In this document: one piece after another, positions 33,241-40,395 of the stretch
How positions within the stretch are numbered: position 1 is the stretch's first letter
Layout: each line of letters opens with the position of its first letter
Assembly: GCF_014650595.1 (NCBI RefSeq)
Contig: NZ_BMVG01000024.1
Span: 1 to 64,000 of the forward strand
DNA from: Streptomyces alanosinicus
Lineage (GTDB): Bacteria > Actinomycetota > Actinomycetes > Streptomycetales > Streptomycetaceae
DNA: 64,000 nt
Reading direction: 5' to 3'
The notes under the pieces: model-generated
Seen by the model: the letters and a program-made list of their open reading frames with translations, nothing else
Database searches by the model: none
What the model was told of the DNA's origin: nothing
Translations under genes and position numbers: made by a program

Positions 33241-33272
33241 TTGCCGTGCCGCTCTTTTTGCCGTGCCGCTCT
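33241..33272. repeat. 15-bp direct repeat next to the purA stop
   Basis: ttgccgtgccgctct occurs at 33241-33255 and 33258-33272. The second copy touches the purA stop codon (complement 33273-33275). Confidence 0.85.
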
Positions 33273-34556
33273 CTACAGGAACGAGTTGATCTCGATCGTC
33301 TCGTCCCGGCCCGGGCCCACGCCGATCGCGGAGATCGGGGCGCCGGACATCTCCTCCAGCGCCTTGACGTAGTTCTGGGCGTTCTTCGGCAGGTCGGCGA
33401 ACGACTTCGCCTTGGTGATGTCCTCGGACCAGCCCGGCAGGGTCTCGTAGACCGGCTTCGCGTGGTGGAAGTCGGTCTGGGAGTAAGGCAGTTCCTCGAC
33501 CCGCTTGCCGTCGATCTCGTACGCCACACAGACCGGGATCTGCTCCCAGCCGGTCAGCACGTCCAGCTTGGTGAGGAAGAAGTCGGTCAGGCCGTTGACG
33601 CGGGTCGCGTACCGGGCGATGACGGCGTCGAACCAGCCGCAGCGCCGGTCACGGCCGGTCGTCACACCCCGCTCGCCGCCGATGCGGCGCAGCGCCTCGC
33701 CGTCCTCGTCGAACAGCTCGGTCGGGAACGGGCCGGCGCCGACGCGGGTCGTGTACGCCTTGAGGATGCCGATGACCCGGCTGATCTTCGTCGGGCCCAC
33801 GCCCGCGCCCGTGCAGGCACCGCCCGCGGTGGGGTTGCTGGACGTGACGAAGGGATAGGTCCCGTGGTCGATGTCGAGGAGGGTGCCCTGGCCGCCCTCG
33901 AACAGGACGACCTTGTTCTCCTCCAGCGCCTGGTTCAGGACCAGGACGGTGTCGGCGACGTACGGCTTGATCTGCTCGGCGTAGCCCAGCAGCTCCTCGA
34001 CCACCTGGTCGACGGCGATCGCGCGCCGGTTGTACAGCTTGGTGAGGACCTGGTTCTTGACGTCGAGGGCCGCCTCGACCTTCTGCGTCAGGATCGACTC
34101 GTCGTAGAGGTCCTGGACCCGGATGCCGACGCGGTTGATCTTGTCGGCGTAGGTCGGACCGATGCCGCGCCCCGTCGTACCGATCTTCCGCTTCCCGAGG
34201 AAGCGTTCCGTCACCTTGTCGACGGTCACGTTGTACGGCGTGATGATGTGCGCGTTACCGCTGATCAGGAGCTTGGACGTGTCGACGCCACGCTCGTTCA
34301 GACCGCTCAGCTCGGAGAGCAGGACCGACGGGTCGACGACGACGCCGTTGCCGATGACCGGGACACAAGTAGGCGAGAGGATTCCGGAAGGGAGGAGATG
34401 CAGTGCGTACTTCTGGTCGCCGACGACGACCGTGTGGCCGGCGTTGTTGCCGCCCTGGTATCGCACTACATAGTCCACCGAGCCACCGAGCAGGTCGGTC
34501 GCCTTTCCCTTGCCTTCGTCACCCCACTGAGCACCGAGCAGCACAAGTGCGGGCAC
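33273..34556 (-). CDS. purA: Adenylosuccinate synthase
   Basis: A 427-residue enzyme of standard length that joins IMP and aspartate with GTP in AMP synthesis. It shows the N-terminal GTP-binding loop LLGAQWGDEGKGKATDLL (residues ~6-23), NNAGHTVV, the IMP-binding segment KIGTTGRGIGPTYADK, QGTLLDIDHGTYPFVTSSN, and the signature EGGQGTLLD region. GTG 34556 has AAGGGG about 10 bp upstream. It is a single gene, divergent from the DAG-kinase-like gene, with a strong hairpin downstream. Confidence 0.97.
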   Translation of the reverse strand: MPALVLLGAQWGDEGKGKATDLLGGSVDYVVRYQGGNNAGHTVVVGDQKYALHLLPSGILSPTCVPVIGNGVVVDPSVLLSELSGLNERGVDTSKLLISGNAHIITPYNVTVDKVTERFLGKRKIGTTGRGIGPTYADKINRVGIRVQDLYDESILTQKVEAALDVKNQVLTKLYNRRAIAVDQVVEELLGYAEQIKPYVADTVLVLNQALEENKVVLFEGGQGTLLDIDHGTYPFVTSSNPTAGGACTGAGVGPTKISRVIGILKAYTTRVGAGPFPTELFDEDGEALRRIGGERGVTTGRDRRCGWFDAVIARYATRVNGLTDFFLTKLDVLTGWEQIPVCVAYEIDGKRVEELPYSQTDFHHAKPVYETLPGWSEDITKAKSFADLPKNAQNYVKALEEMSGAPISAIGVGPGRDETIEINSFL

Positions 34557-34682
34557 GCGCGTACACCCCTTCCGGGCGGGGCATGTCCAAGGTCGGGGGC
34601 GTGGGCGTAAGGTTCACCGCCGCGTGCCACAGCGACCGCCGTTGGTCGCCAACCGTCGGACCGGATGCCCCGGAATAGACGA

Positions 34683-34710
34683 AGCCCCTGGCGCAATAGC
34701 GCAAGGGGCT
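34683..34710. other. Hairpin in the divergent purA spacer
   Basis: AGCCCCT (34683-34689) pairs with AGGGGCT (34704-34710) and, inside, GCGC (34691-34694) with GCGC (34699-34702), around an aata loop with one mismatch. It looks like a factor-independent terminator, yet it stands between two divergent starts; it could belong to a leader RNA of either gene or to a short RNA. Confidence 0.5.
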
Positions 34711-34752
34711 CTTGCACAAAGATGCTACCCGAGGAAGCGAGGCAGGACCGAG

Positions 34753-35592
34753 GTGGCGACTTTCGCGACGTCCGAACAGCTGCTGGTGATCGTCGATCCG
34801 GCGGCACGACAGACGGACGGGGAGTCCGTACGGATCGCGAAAGACGTGCTCAGCGCGGGTGCGGCGGCGAAGGTGTGTCTGCCGGACGGGCCGGAGGAAT
34901 TCGCCCGCGCACTCGGCCGACGGGGTTCCAGGAGGCCGGTGGTGGTCGGCGACGACCGCGCCCTCGTCCGGGCCGTGACCCTGCTGCACCGGACCCGGGA
35001 GCTGGCCGGATGTGTGCTGTCGGTGGTGCCCGTGGGGGACACCGGCCTCGCGGAGTCCCTGGGGGTGCCGGGCGGCGCGGTGGCGGCGGCGCGGGCCGTG
35101 CTGGACGGCGCCGAGCGGCGGCTGGACCTGCTGGTCGACGACAGCGACGGGGTCGTCCTGGGCGGGCTGGGCATTCCGCCGGAGCCGGTACGGCGGGCCG
35201 CCGCCGAACCGGTGGCCGTGGCCGCGGGCCGGCCCTGGTACCGCTCGCTGGTGCGCACCCTCGCCCCGGGCCGGCCCCGGCTGGCCGCCGTACCGGCGCC
35301 CGGGCCCTCCCGGCTGCGGGTCGAGGTCGACGGGGAGACGGTGGTGGACCTGGGCCAGCCCGTGGCGGCGGTGTCGGTGACGGCGGGCAGGGGCGGGCTG
35401 GCGCGGGTGGAGGTACGCCCGCTGTCGGTGGGGGCGGAGGCGACCGCGGTGCGGGCGTCCGGGCAGACGGTGACGGTGACCGGCGCGGACTTCCGGTACC
35501 GGGCGGACGCGGCGGTGTCGGGGCCGGTACGGCGGCGGACGTGGCGGGTGTCGGAGGGGGCCTGGGGGCTCACCCTGCCGACCGGTTTGTGA
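34753..35592 (+). CDS. Diacylglycerol-kinase-like protein lacking the catalytic motif
   Basis: A 279-residue protein. The start LLVIVDPAARQTDGES resembles the first strand and N-P-x-A/S-G-x-x loop of the diacylglycerol/sphingosine kinase fold, and the middle (VPVGDTGLAESLGVP) resembles its P-x-G-T-x-N/D-x-A-R motif. The nucleotide-binding G-G-D-G-T motif expected between them reads VVVGDDRALVRAV here, so it is degenerate. The C-terminal beta-rich half is normal for the fold. A non-catalytic lipid-binding or regulatory role is inferred. GTG 34753 follows GAGGCAGG. Its stop begins a 12-bp repeat array with three further in-frame TGA codons. Confidence 0.7.
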   Translation: MATFATSEQLLVIVDPAARQTDGESVRIAKDVLSAGAAAKVCLPDGPEEFARALGRRGSRRPVVVGDDRALVRAVTLLHRTRELAGCVLSVVPVGDTGLAESLGVPGGAVAAARAVLDGAERRLDLLVDDSDGVVLGGLGIPPEPVRRAAAEPVAVAAGRPWYRSLVRTLAPGRPRLAAVPAPGPSRLRVEVDGETVVDLGQPVAAVSVTAGRGGLARVEVRPLSVGAEATAVRASGQTVTVTGADFRYRADAAVSGPVRRRTWRVSEGAWGLTLPTGL

Positions 35593-35626
35593 GCGGGTTT
35601 CTGAGCGGGTTTCTGAGGCGGTTTGT
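35591..35626 (+). repeat. 12-bp tandem repeat at the gene end, copying TGA
   Basis: gagcgggtttct at 35591-35602 and 35603-35614 plus the variant gaggcggtttgt at 35615-35626. Each unit junction reads t-ga, so TGA occurs in frame at 35590, 35602, 35614 and 35626: the genuine stop and three back-ups. Confidence 0.9.
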
Positions 35627-35650
35627 GAGCCGGCGGGTGCGCCTCGCGGG

Positions 35651-35671
35651 TCACCTAAAGGTCTGGTGACA
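35651..35671. promoter_or_regulatory. Dyad and AT-rich segment upstream of APC permease gene
   Basis: GTCACC (35651-35656) and GGTGAC (35666-35671) form a perfect dyad with a 9-bp centre, followed at once by aaatatttaacaa, unusually AT-rich for this DNA. The pair lies about 95 bp before the permease start; a promoter with operator is likely. Confidence 0.5.
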
Positions 35672-35766
35672 AATATTTAACAACGCCGACCCCTTCCCGC
35701 GCGCCCGGGTCGTCCAGCATCCTGCTCCATCAGGACACACCCACCGCAGACGGAAGGGGCCACCCG

Positions 35767-37278
35767 ATGGCAGTGGAGGAGGGCGTCGCCCGGGCGGCGG
35801 ACACATCGGACGGCGAATCGGTACATCGGCTGAAGCCCAACGCCGTAGGCCTGCTCGGCGTGGTGTTCATGGCGGTGGCGACCGCCGCGCCGATCACCGC
35901 CATGACGGGCAACGTGCCCTTCATGGTGTCGTCCGGCAACGGGATCGGGGCACCCGCCAGCTATCTGGTCGCAATGGTCGTCCTGGCAATCTTTTCCGTG
36001 GGTTTCACCTCGATGGCCAAGCACATCACCTCCACGGGCGCGTTCTACGGCTTCATCTCCTACGGCCTCGGCCGCACCGCCGGTCTCGCCTCGGGGCTGC
36101 TCGCGACCTTCGCCTACGTCGTCTTCGAACCGGCGCTGATCGGCATCTTCTCCACCTTCGCCACGACCACCCTGAAGGACCAGACGGGTGTGCACGTGCC
36201 CTGGTGGGCCTTTGCGATCCTGATGCTCGCGATCAACGCGACCGGCACCTGGTTCGGTGTGAGCGTCGCCGAGAAACTGCTGGTGGTGCTGCTCGGGACC
36301 GAAGTGACCGTGCTCGCGGCCATGGCGGTGTCCGTCGCCCTCCACGGCGGCGGCCCGCACGGCTTCACCTTCGCCCCGGTCGACCCGGTCAACGCCTTCA
36401 AGGGCACGTCCGCCGGGCTCGGGCTGTTCTTCGCCTTCTGGTCCTGGGTCGGCTTCGAGTCGACCGCGATGTACGGCGAGGAGTCCCGCGACCCGAAGCG
36501 GATCATCCCCAAGGCGACGATGATCAGCGTCCTCGGGGTCGGCGTCTTCTACGTCCTCGTCTCCTGGATGGCCATCATCGGCAACGGCGAGGCCGAGGCG
36601 GTGAAGGCGGCCTCCTCCGCGAACCCGCTCGCGATGTTCTTCAACCCCACCGAGCGCTATGTCGGGCACTGGGCGGTCGACGTCATGCAGTGGCTGATGA
36701 TCACCGGCTCGCTGGCCTGCGGCATGGCCTTCCACAACTGCGCCGCCCGCTATCTGTACGCCCTCGGGCGGGAGGGCGTGCTGCCCTCGCTGAAGAACAC
36801 GATCGGCCGCACCCACGCCCGGCACGGGTCCCCGCACATCGCCGGACTGGTGCAGACGGGGGTGAGCGCCGTACTGATCGCCGCGTTCTGGATCGCGGGC
36901 AAGGACCCGTACAACGCGCTCTACGTCCTGCTGGCCATCCTCGGCACGATGGCGATCCTGGTGGTCCAGGCGGTGTGCTCGTTCGCGGTGCTCGTGTACT
37001 TCCGCTCGCACCACCCCGAGAGCCGGCACTGGTTCCGTACGTTCGCCGCGCCGCTGGCCGGGGGCATCGCGATGCTCGCCGTGGTCGTGCTGCTGGTGTC
37101 CAACATGAGCGCGGCGGCGGGCCCGGAGTCCGGGTCACTGCTGCTCAAGGCGACGCCCTGGCTGGTGGCGCTGGTCGCGGCGACGGGTGTGGGCTACGCC
37201 CAGTACCTCAAGCGGTGGGCGCCGGAGCGGTACGCGCTGCTGGGGCGGACGGTGCTGGAGGAGACGAAGGAGCGGTGA
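35767..37278 (+). CDS. APC family amino acid permease
   Basis: A 503-residue protein with about 12 transmembrane helices. The first helix carries the APC substrate motif GVVFMAVATAAPITAMTGNVP (unwound G-x-x pattern), and helix 6 is FFAFWSWVGFESTAMYGEESRDPKR with the conserved Gly-Phe-Glu and the following E-E-x-x-x-P-x-R-x-I-P-x-A segment. It is a proton-coupled amino acid or amine importer, with substrate not predictable. A GGAAGGGG stretch lies about 10 bp before ATG 35767. Its stop sits in a 16-bp repeat shared with the convergent regulator gene. Confidence 0.9.
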   Translation: MAVEEGVARAADTSDGESVHRLKPNAVGLLGVVFMAVATAAPITAMTGNVPFMVSSGNGIGAPASYLVAMVVLAIFSVGFTSMAKHITSTGAFYGFISYGLGRTAGLASGLLATFAYVVFEPALIGIFSTFATTTLKDQTGVHVPWWAFAILMLAINATGTWFGVSVAEKLLVVLLGTEVTVLAAMAVSVALHGGGPHGFTFAPVDPVNAFKGTSAGLGLFFAFWSWVGFESTAMYGEESRDPKRIIPKATMISVLGVGVFYVLVSWMAIIGNGEAEAVKAASSANPLAMFFNPTERYVGHWAVDVMQWLMITGSLACGMAFHNCAARYLYALGREGVLPSLKNTIGRTHARHGSPHIAGLVQTGVSAVLIAAFWIAGKDPYNALYVLLAILGTMAILVVQAVCSFAVLVYFRSHHPESRHWFRTFAAPLAGGIAMLAVVVLLVSNMSAAAGPESGSLLLKATPWLVALVAATGVGYAQYLKRWAPERYALLGRTVLEETKER

Positions 37279-37317
37279 CGGTCAGGAGCGCTGACGCTCA
37301 GGGGCGCTGACGCTCAG
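37270..37317. repeat. 16-bp tandem repeat joining two convergent gene ends
   Basis: Three 16-bp units (37270-37285, 37286-37301, 37302-37317; consensus gagcgctgacgctcag) and a partial fourth. Unit 1 carries the TGA stop of the APC permease (37276-37278); unit 3 carries the stop of the MarR/GbsR gene on the other strand (complement 37314-37316). Confidence 0.9.
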
Positions 37318-37808
37318 GGGCGCTGGTACTTCTGCTCCCGGTAAGTGCGCCAGCGTTCCATCATCTCGGCCACGTCCTTCTCGATGAACTCGAAGAAGTC
37401 CAGCGTCTCGGCGAGCCGGCGCCCCGCGGGGGTGTCGGCCCCCAGGCCGGCCACCCCCTCCCGCAGGGCCTCCTCCCAGCGCTTGATGATGGCCTCGCGG
37501 TTGGTGAGCGCCTCGTACCACTGGTCGCTGTGCACCCGGTACCGCTCTCGGCGCGAGCCGGGCTCCCGCTCCCGGGACACCATGTGGACCTGCGCGAGAT
37601 AGCGCACGGCGCCGGAGACGGCGGCGGGGCTGATCCGCAGTTGCTCGCCCAGCTCGGCCGAGGTCAGGGTGCCGGTGTCGGAGGCGAGGAGGGCTGCGAA
37701 GACCCGGGAGGGCATGCGCGCCATCCCCGCCTCGACGAGCTGTGCCGCGAAGTGCTCCACGAACCGTGAGACCGACTCCGGGTCCCTGTCTGTCCTCGAC
37801 TCCGTCAT
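37314..37808 (-). CDS. GbsR/MarR family transcriptional regulator
   Basis: A 164-residue winged-helix protein: MPSRVFAALLASDTGTLTSAELGEQLRISPAAVSGAVRYL (helix-turn-helix, residues ~32-71), a wing with VSREREPGSRRERYRV, and a C-terminal dimerisation helix DFFEFIEKDVAEMMERWRTY. It is divergent from an ABC exporter operon with a 75-bp spacer, the typical arrangement for a local repressor of that exporter (inference). ATG 37808 is chosen, with AAGG about 9 bp upstream; the frame further upstream overlaps the ABC gene. Confidence 0.9.
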   Translation of the reverse strand: MTESRTDRDPESVSRFVEHFAAQLVEAGMARMPSRVFAALLASDTGTLTSAELGEQLRISPAAVSGAVRYLAQVHMVSREREPGSRRERYRVHSDQWYEALTNREAIIKRWEEALREGVAGLGADTPAGRRLAETLDFFEFIEKDVAEMMERWRTYREQKYQRP

Positions 37809-37847
37809 GCCGTTCACCTTATCCGAGGGTTTATGCACTTCCTTAAC

Positions 37848-37876
37848 TTCACAAATTTCTGAAAGAAGCGTACGTT
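37848..37876 (+). promoter_or_regulatory. Predicted promoter of ABC exporter operon, probably leaderless
   Basis: TTCACA (37848-37853), a 17-bp spacer, and TACGTT (37871-37876) fit a -35/-10 pair. The ATG at 37884 is 7 bp after the -10 and has no ribosome binding site, so transcription would start at or just before the start codon. The AT-rich spacer may also hold the operator of the divergent regulator. Confidence 0.45.
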
Positions 37877-37883
37877 CAGAGCC

Positions 37884-38786
37884 ATGACGAAGGCAATCAC
37901 GGTCGCCGGGCTGCACAAGTCCTTCGGCCGTACGCACGCGCTGGACGGCCTCGACCTGGATGTCGAGGCGGGTGAGGTGCACGGCTTCCTCGGCCCCAAC
38001 GGCGCCGGGAAGTCGACGGCGATCCGGGTGCTGCTCGGGCTGCTGCGCGCCGACGCGGGCGCCGCGCAGGTGCTGGGCCACGACCCGTGGCGGGACGCGG
38101 TCCAGGTGCACCGCCGGATCGCCTATGTGCCCGGTGACGTGACCCTGTGGCGCAATCTCTCCGGCGGCGAGGTCATCGACCTCTACGGCCGACTGCGCGG
38201 AGGGCTCGACACCGGACGCCGGGACGAGCTGACCGAGCGGTTCGAGCTGGACCCGACGAAGAAGGGCCGCACCTACTCCAAGGGCAACCGGCAGAAGGTC
38301 GCCCTGGTCGCCGCCTTCGCCTCGGATGTGGACCTGCTGATCCTGGACGAGCCGACCTCTGGCCTGGACCCGCTGATGGAGGAGGTGTTCCAGGCTTGCG
38401 TGGAGGAGGAGCGGGACCGGGGCCGTACGGTCCTCCTGTCCTCCCACATCCTGAGCGAGGTCGAGGAACTGTGCGACCGGGTCAGCATCATCCGCAAGGG
38501 ACGGACGGTGGAGAGCGGTTCGCTGGCCGAGCTGCGGCATCTCACCCGGACCAGCGTGAGCGCCGAACTCGCCGGCCCGCCCAACGGCTTGGCCCGGCTG
38601 CCGGGCGTGCACGGCCTCGACGTGCAGGGCCACCGGGTCCGGCTCCAGGTGGACACGGACCAACTCGACGCCGTGCTGCGCTCGTTGACCGCCTCCGGGG
38701 TGCGTTCGCTGACCTCGACACCGCCAACACTGGAGGAACTGTTCCTGCGGCACTACCAGGACGGGACCGAGGGAGTGCCGGCATGA
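37884..38786 (+). CDS. ABC exporter ATP-binding protein
   Basis: A 300-residue ATPase with Walker A (FLGPNGAGKSTAIRVLLG, residues ~36-53), a signature position occupied by YSKGNRQKVALVAAF (S-K-G-N-x-Q-K form), Walker B LLILDEPTSGLDPL and the His loop LLSSHILSEVEEL. The C-terminal ~90 residues are the usual extension of drug/peptide-type exporters. Its ATGA overlap with the following permease shows one transporter. Starts at ATG 37884 just after the -10 element. Probably controlled by the divergent GbsR/MarR regulator. Confidence 0.92.
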   Translation: MTKAITVAGLHKSFGRTHALDGLDLDVEAGEVHGFLGPNGAGKSTAIRVLLGLLRADAGAAQVLGHDPWRDAVQVHRRIAYVPGDVTLWRNLSGGEVIDLYGRLRGGLDTGRRDELTERFELDPTKKGRTYSKGNRQKVALVAAFASDVDLLILDEPTSGLDPLMEEVFQACVEEERDRGRTVLLSSHILSEVEELCDRVSIIRKGRTVESGSLAELRHLTRTSVSAELAGPPNGLARLPGVHGLDVQGHRVRLQVDTDQLDAVLRSLTASGVRSLTSTPPTLEELFLRHYQDGTEGVPA

Positions 38787-40363
38787 CCTCCCGGACTTCC
38801 CGACTGGCCGGCACAGGAACCCTGCTGCGGTTCGCGCTGCGCCGCGACCGGGCGCTGATCCCGGTGTGGGTCGCGGTGAACGCGCTGATGGTCCTCTCCA
38901 TGCCGAACACCCTGAAGACGCTGTACGGCACTCCTGCCGGGCGCGCCGGCCTGCTGCACCAGATGGCCACCGACACCTCCCTGCGCGCCATGGTCGGACC
39001 GGTCTTCGACGACTCCCTCGGCGCGCTCACGGCCTGGCGGGTCGGGGTCTACGCGGCCGCGCTCGCCGCCGTGACGAGCCTGCTCGTCGTCATCCGGCAC
39101 ACCCGGGACGAGGAGGAGAGCGGCCGGCAGGAACTGCTGTCCTCCGGGGTGGTGGGGCACCGGGCCCCGCTCACGGCGGCACTGCTCGCGGCGGTGGTCG
39201 CGAACGCGGCCCTGGGTGTCCTGATCGTCGTGGGGCTCGCCGGGCAGGGCGTGGCCGGCGCGCTGGCCTTCGGGCTCGGGGTCGCGGGCGCGGGCATGGT
39301 GTTCGCCACGACGGCGGCGATCGTCGCCCAACTGACGGAGAACGCCCGGCTGACCCGGGGCCTCACGGCGGCGGTGCTCGGCGCGGCCTTCGTCCTGCGC
39401 GCGGCGGGCGACTCGGCGACCGACGACGGCTCATCACTCCTGACCTGGCTGTCCCCGCTGGGCTGGCTGGAGAACCTGCGCCCCTTCGCCGCCGAACGCT
39501 GGTGGGTCCTGCTGCTGTTCGCCGCGGCCGTGACTTTCCAAGCCGTCCTGGCCTACGAGTTGGCGGGCCGTCGCGACATCGGCATGAGCTTTCTGCCGAC
39601 CCGGCCGGGACCGGCGCGCGGCCGGCTGGGCACGGCGGGCGCGCTGGCCTGGCGGCTGCAGCGCGGCAGTGTGCTCGGCTGGTCGCTCGGCTTCTTCCTC
39701 GCCGGGGTCGTCTACGGCGGGATGACGGACGGCGCGGCCAAGCTCGTCGGCGACAACGCCAAGGCACGCGAGATCTTCCAGCGGATGGGCGGCCAGTCGG
39801 GCCTGACGGACGCGTTCCTCGCCGCGATGGTCGGCATGCTGGGCCTGGTCGCCGCGCTCTACGTCGTCTCGTCCGTGCTCCGGCTGAACGGCGAGGAGAC
39901 CTCCGGCCGTGCCGAACCGGTGCTGGCGGGTGCGGTGGGCCGCCTGCGCTGGGCGGCCGGCCATCTGCTGATCTCCTTCGGCGGCTCGGCCCTGATCATG
40001 CTGCTGGCCGGACTGGGCTTCGCCGTCGGCTACGGCAGGCAGATCGGACCGGTGCTGGCCGCGTGTCTGCTCCAGGTCGCCGGCGTGTGGGTGATCGGCG
40101 CCGTCGCCGTCCTTGTCTTCGGCATCCTGCCGCGGGGCGCCATGGCCGCCTGGGGCGTGGCCGGCGCGGTCCTGCTGATCGGCTGGATCGGCCCCGCCCT
40201 GAACGCCCCCCGAGCACTGCTGGACCTCTCCCCCTTCGCCCACCTCCCCAAGCTCCCGGGCAGCGGAATGCAGTGGGGGCCGGTGGGAGTGCTCATCGGA
40301 CTGACGCTGACGCTGGTGGCCTGCGGGCTGGCGGGGGTGGCGCGGCGGGACCTGAGTGTCTGA
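38783..40363 (+). CDS. ABC exporter permease (twelve-helix type)
   Basis: A 526-residue protein with about twelve hydrophobic segments in two halves, the large ABC exporter permease type common in actinomycetes (two ABC-2-like halves in one chain). Recognisable segments include LGALTAWRVGVYAAALAAVT and VIRHTRDEEESGRQELLSSG, and in the second half VLRLNGEETSGRAEPVLAGA, a parallel repeat of the same charged loop. Stop and start overlap with the ATPase gene (ATGA). Cargo unknown; drug or peptide export is usual. It ends 33 bp from the convergent P450 gene. Confidence 0.85.
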   Translation: MTSRTSRLAGTGTLLRFALRRDRALIPVWVAVNALMVLSMPNTLKTLYGTPAGRAGLLHQMATDTSLRAMVGPVFDDSLGALTAWRVGVYAAALAAVTSLLVVIRHTRDEEESGRQELLSSGVVGHRAPLTAALLAAVVANAALGVLIVVGLAGQGVAGALAFGLGVAGAGMVFATTAAIVAQLTENARLTRGLTAAVLGAAFVLRAAGDSATDDGSSLLTWLSPLGWLENLRPFAAERWWVLLLFAAAVTFQAVLAYELAGRRDIGMSFLPTRPGPARGRLGTAGALAWRLQRGSVLGWSLGFFLAGVVYGGMTDGAAKLVGDNAKAREIFQRMGGQSGLTDAFLAAMVGMLGLVAALYVVSSVLRLNGEETSGRAEPVLAGAVGRLRWAAGHLLISFGGSALIMLLAGLGFAVGYGRQIGPVLAACLLQVAGVWVIGAVAVLVFGILPRGAMAAWGVAGAVLLIGWIGPALNAPRALLDLSPFAHLPKLPGSGMQWGPVGVLIGLTLTLVACGLAGVARRDLSV

Positions 40364-40395
40364 GGGCAGGCATCTGTCGATCATCCGAACGGTGA

